Positions 6,565-7,197 of a stretch of 7,197 bases of DNA are shown here, one piece after another. Numbering within the stretch: position 1 is the stretch's first letter; each line of letters starts with the position of its first letter. Both the position numbers and the translations under genes were made by a program. The notes beneath the pieces were generated by a model. That model was not told the origin of the DNA. It saw only the letters and a list, made by a program, of their open reading frames with translations, and ran no database searches. The DNA comes from Verrucomicrobiia bacterium. Its GTDB lineage: Bacteria > Verrucomicrobiota > Verrucomicrobiia > CAIQCK01. The stretch covers positions 345-7,541 of the forward strand of contig JAOACV010000099.1 in NCBI GenBank assembly GCA_026417675.1, given 5' to 3'.

Positions 6565-6853
6565 GTTCCGCCATCCCCCTTCCATAGCGGCCGCAACCAG
6601 CTCCTTCGGCGCGCCGTGTGAACGACGCATGAAACCAAATATATGTTGTGGCCGGCCGGCCTGCGTCCATGGCCCCATCATGACGCGAAACTGCGGCGGC
6701 CACAATGACCCAAAAGTATCAGCAACGATTGCCGACGCAGGGGCATCCCGCGCACTTCTGTCTCGCGCCGCGTGTTCGCGCCGGTTCGTTCTTGCCTGTG
6801 GTTCAGATGCTACCCTATTGTCACCGGACATTTCTCACAGACGAGAGACTGAA
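6565..6853. other. Intergenic region between tRNA-Arg and the UXS gene
   Basis: No convincing gene: the open frame at 6705-6917 (+) has atypical composition and overlaps the start of the UXS gene. The region has a 9-base inverted repeat, TTGTGGCCG (6646-6654) and CGGCCACAA (6697-6705), 42 bases apart. A possible promoter for the next gene is TTGCCT (6792-6797) with TATTGT (6816-6821), 18 bases apart, each matching four of six consensus bases. Confidence 0.5.
6792..6821 (+). promoter_or_regulatory. Candidate promoter of the UXS gene
   Basis: TTGCCT and TATTGT with an 18-base spacer would start transcription near 6828, leaving a leader of about 25 bases that includes GAGAG at 6843-6847, a weak ribosome-binding site six bases before the ATG. 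An overlapping TACCCT at 6811-6816 is an alternative -10. Confidence 0.35.
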
Positions 6854-7197
6854 ATGGCTTCGACAAGCAAGACGGACAAACCCGTGGCGGTGGTCACCGG
6901 CGCGGCCGGCTTCCTAGGCTCGCACTTGTGCGACCGGTTGCTGGCCGAGGGCTGGCGAGTGATCGGCGTGGACAATTTTCTGACCGGCTCGCGCGACAAC
7001 ATCGCCCACCTCAAGAAGGACCCCGCCTTCGACCTGATCGAGCAGGACGTCAGCAAACACATCGGCGTCACCGGGCCGGTCGCGTTCGTGTTCCACTTCG
7101 CGTCGCCGGCCAGCCCGATTGACTACGCGGAGTATCCGGTCAAGACGCTCAAGGCCGGCTCGCTCGGCACGCACAACACGCTGGGGCTGGCCAAGGG
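6854..7197 (+). CDS. UDP-glucuronate decarboxylase (UXS-type), N-terminal part (3' truncated)
   Basis: The first 114 residues of an extended short-chain dehydrogenase/reductase are visible from the ATG at 6854; the frame is open to the window edge. The NAD-binding glycine motif GAAGFLG is at residues 16-22, after strand [20 protein letters not shown] (36-50) carries the D40-N41 pair that binds the adenosine ribose. [20 protein letters not shown] (80-99) closely matches the UDP-xylose synthase signature with ASPASP, and [10 protein letters not shown] follows. UXS enzymes convert UDP-glucuronate to UDP-xylose, a precursor for surface polysaccharide. The catalytic YxxxK lies beyond the window, so activity cannot be confirmed, and a related dTDP-glucose dehydratase or other epimerase is less likely. 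Only a weak GAGAG precedes the start. Confidence 0.88.
   Translation, partial: MASTSKTDKPVAVVTGAAGFLGSHLCDRLLAEGWRVIGVDNFLTGSRDNIAHLKKDPAFDLIEQDVSKHIGVTGPVAFVFHFASPASPIDYAEYPVKTLKAGSLGTHNTLGLAK

Noticed and set aside
6488..6853. tRNA-Arg as an integration site for a mobile element
   Set aside because: No second copy of the tRNA 3' end and no integrase gene are visible in the window.
6705..6917. Small plus-strand ORF of 70 codons before the UXS gene
   Set aside because: It overlaps the UXS start in another frame, has no ribosome-binding site and no recognisable motif.

Overview
The window is GC-rich bacterial DNA, most probably from a Verrucomicrobiota member or a related PVC-group bacterium. 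That placement is inferred from gene content: a ceramidase-family protein, a secreted GHL10/DUF187 protein, a PEP-CTERM beta-strand-repeat fragment, a UDP-glucuronate decarboxylase, and many short GC-rich hairpins between genes. No marker gene fixes the taxonomy.

Layout from left to right. Bases 2-577 (+) are the C-terminal part of a neutral/alkaline ceramidase-family protein. Bases 578-778 hold a cluster of three perfect short hairpins followed by a promoter-like pair. Bases 779-1693 (+) encode a ParA/Soj ATPase that probably starts at a GTG and may be leaderless; no parB is next to it. Its last roughly 48 codons run into the 3' part of a convergent, broken PEP-CTERM gene (about 1620-2100, minus), which has a frameshift near 2073 and no recognisable upstream half. 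Bases 2337-4754 (minus) encode an 805-residue secreted protein with a GHL10 putative glycosidase domain. Its 182-base leader region holds two overlapping hairpins and a near-direct repeat. Bases 4937-6385 at most (minus) encode an unusual protein of three consecutive RidA-like units, the last two resembling the FkbO/Hyg5 chorismatase bidomain. A tRNA-Arg(CCG) gene lies at 6488-6564 (+), then about 290 bases without a convincing gene, then the start of a UDP-glucuronate decarboxylase (UXS-type) gene at 6854 (+), cut by the window edge.

The genes do not form one pathway. The two minus-strand genes (triple RidA-like, then GHL10) are collinear, but the 182-base gap and structured leader argue against tight coupling. 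The most unusual items are the triple RidA/chorismatase-like protein, the collision of the ParA tail with the PEP-CTERM pseudogene, and a small family of hairpins built on the core GCGTTY-N3-GAACGC that occurs both between genes and at the 3' end of a coding region. I saw no clear defence system, CRISPR array or transposase.
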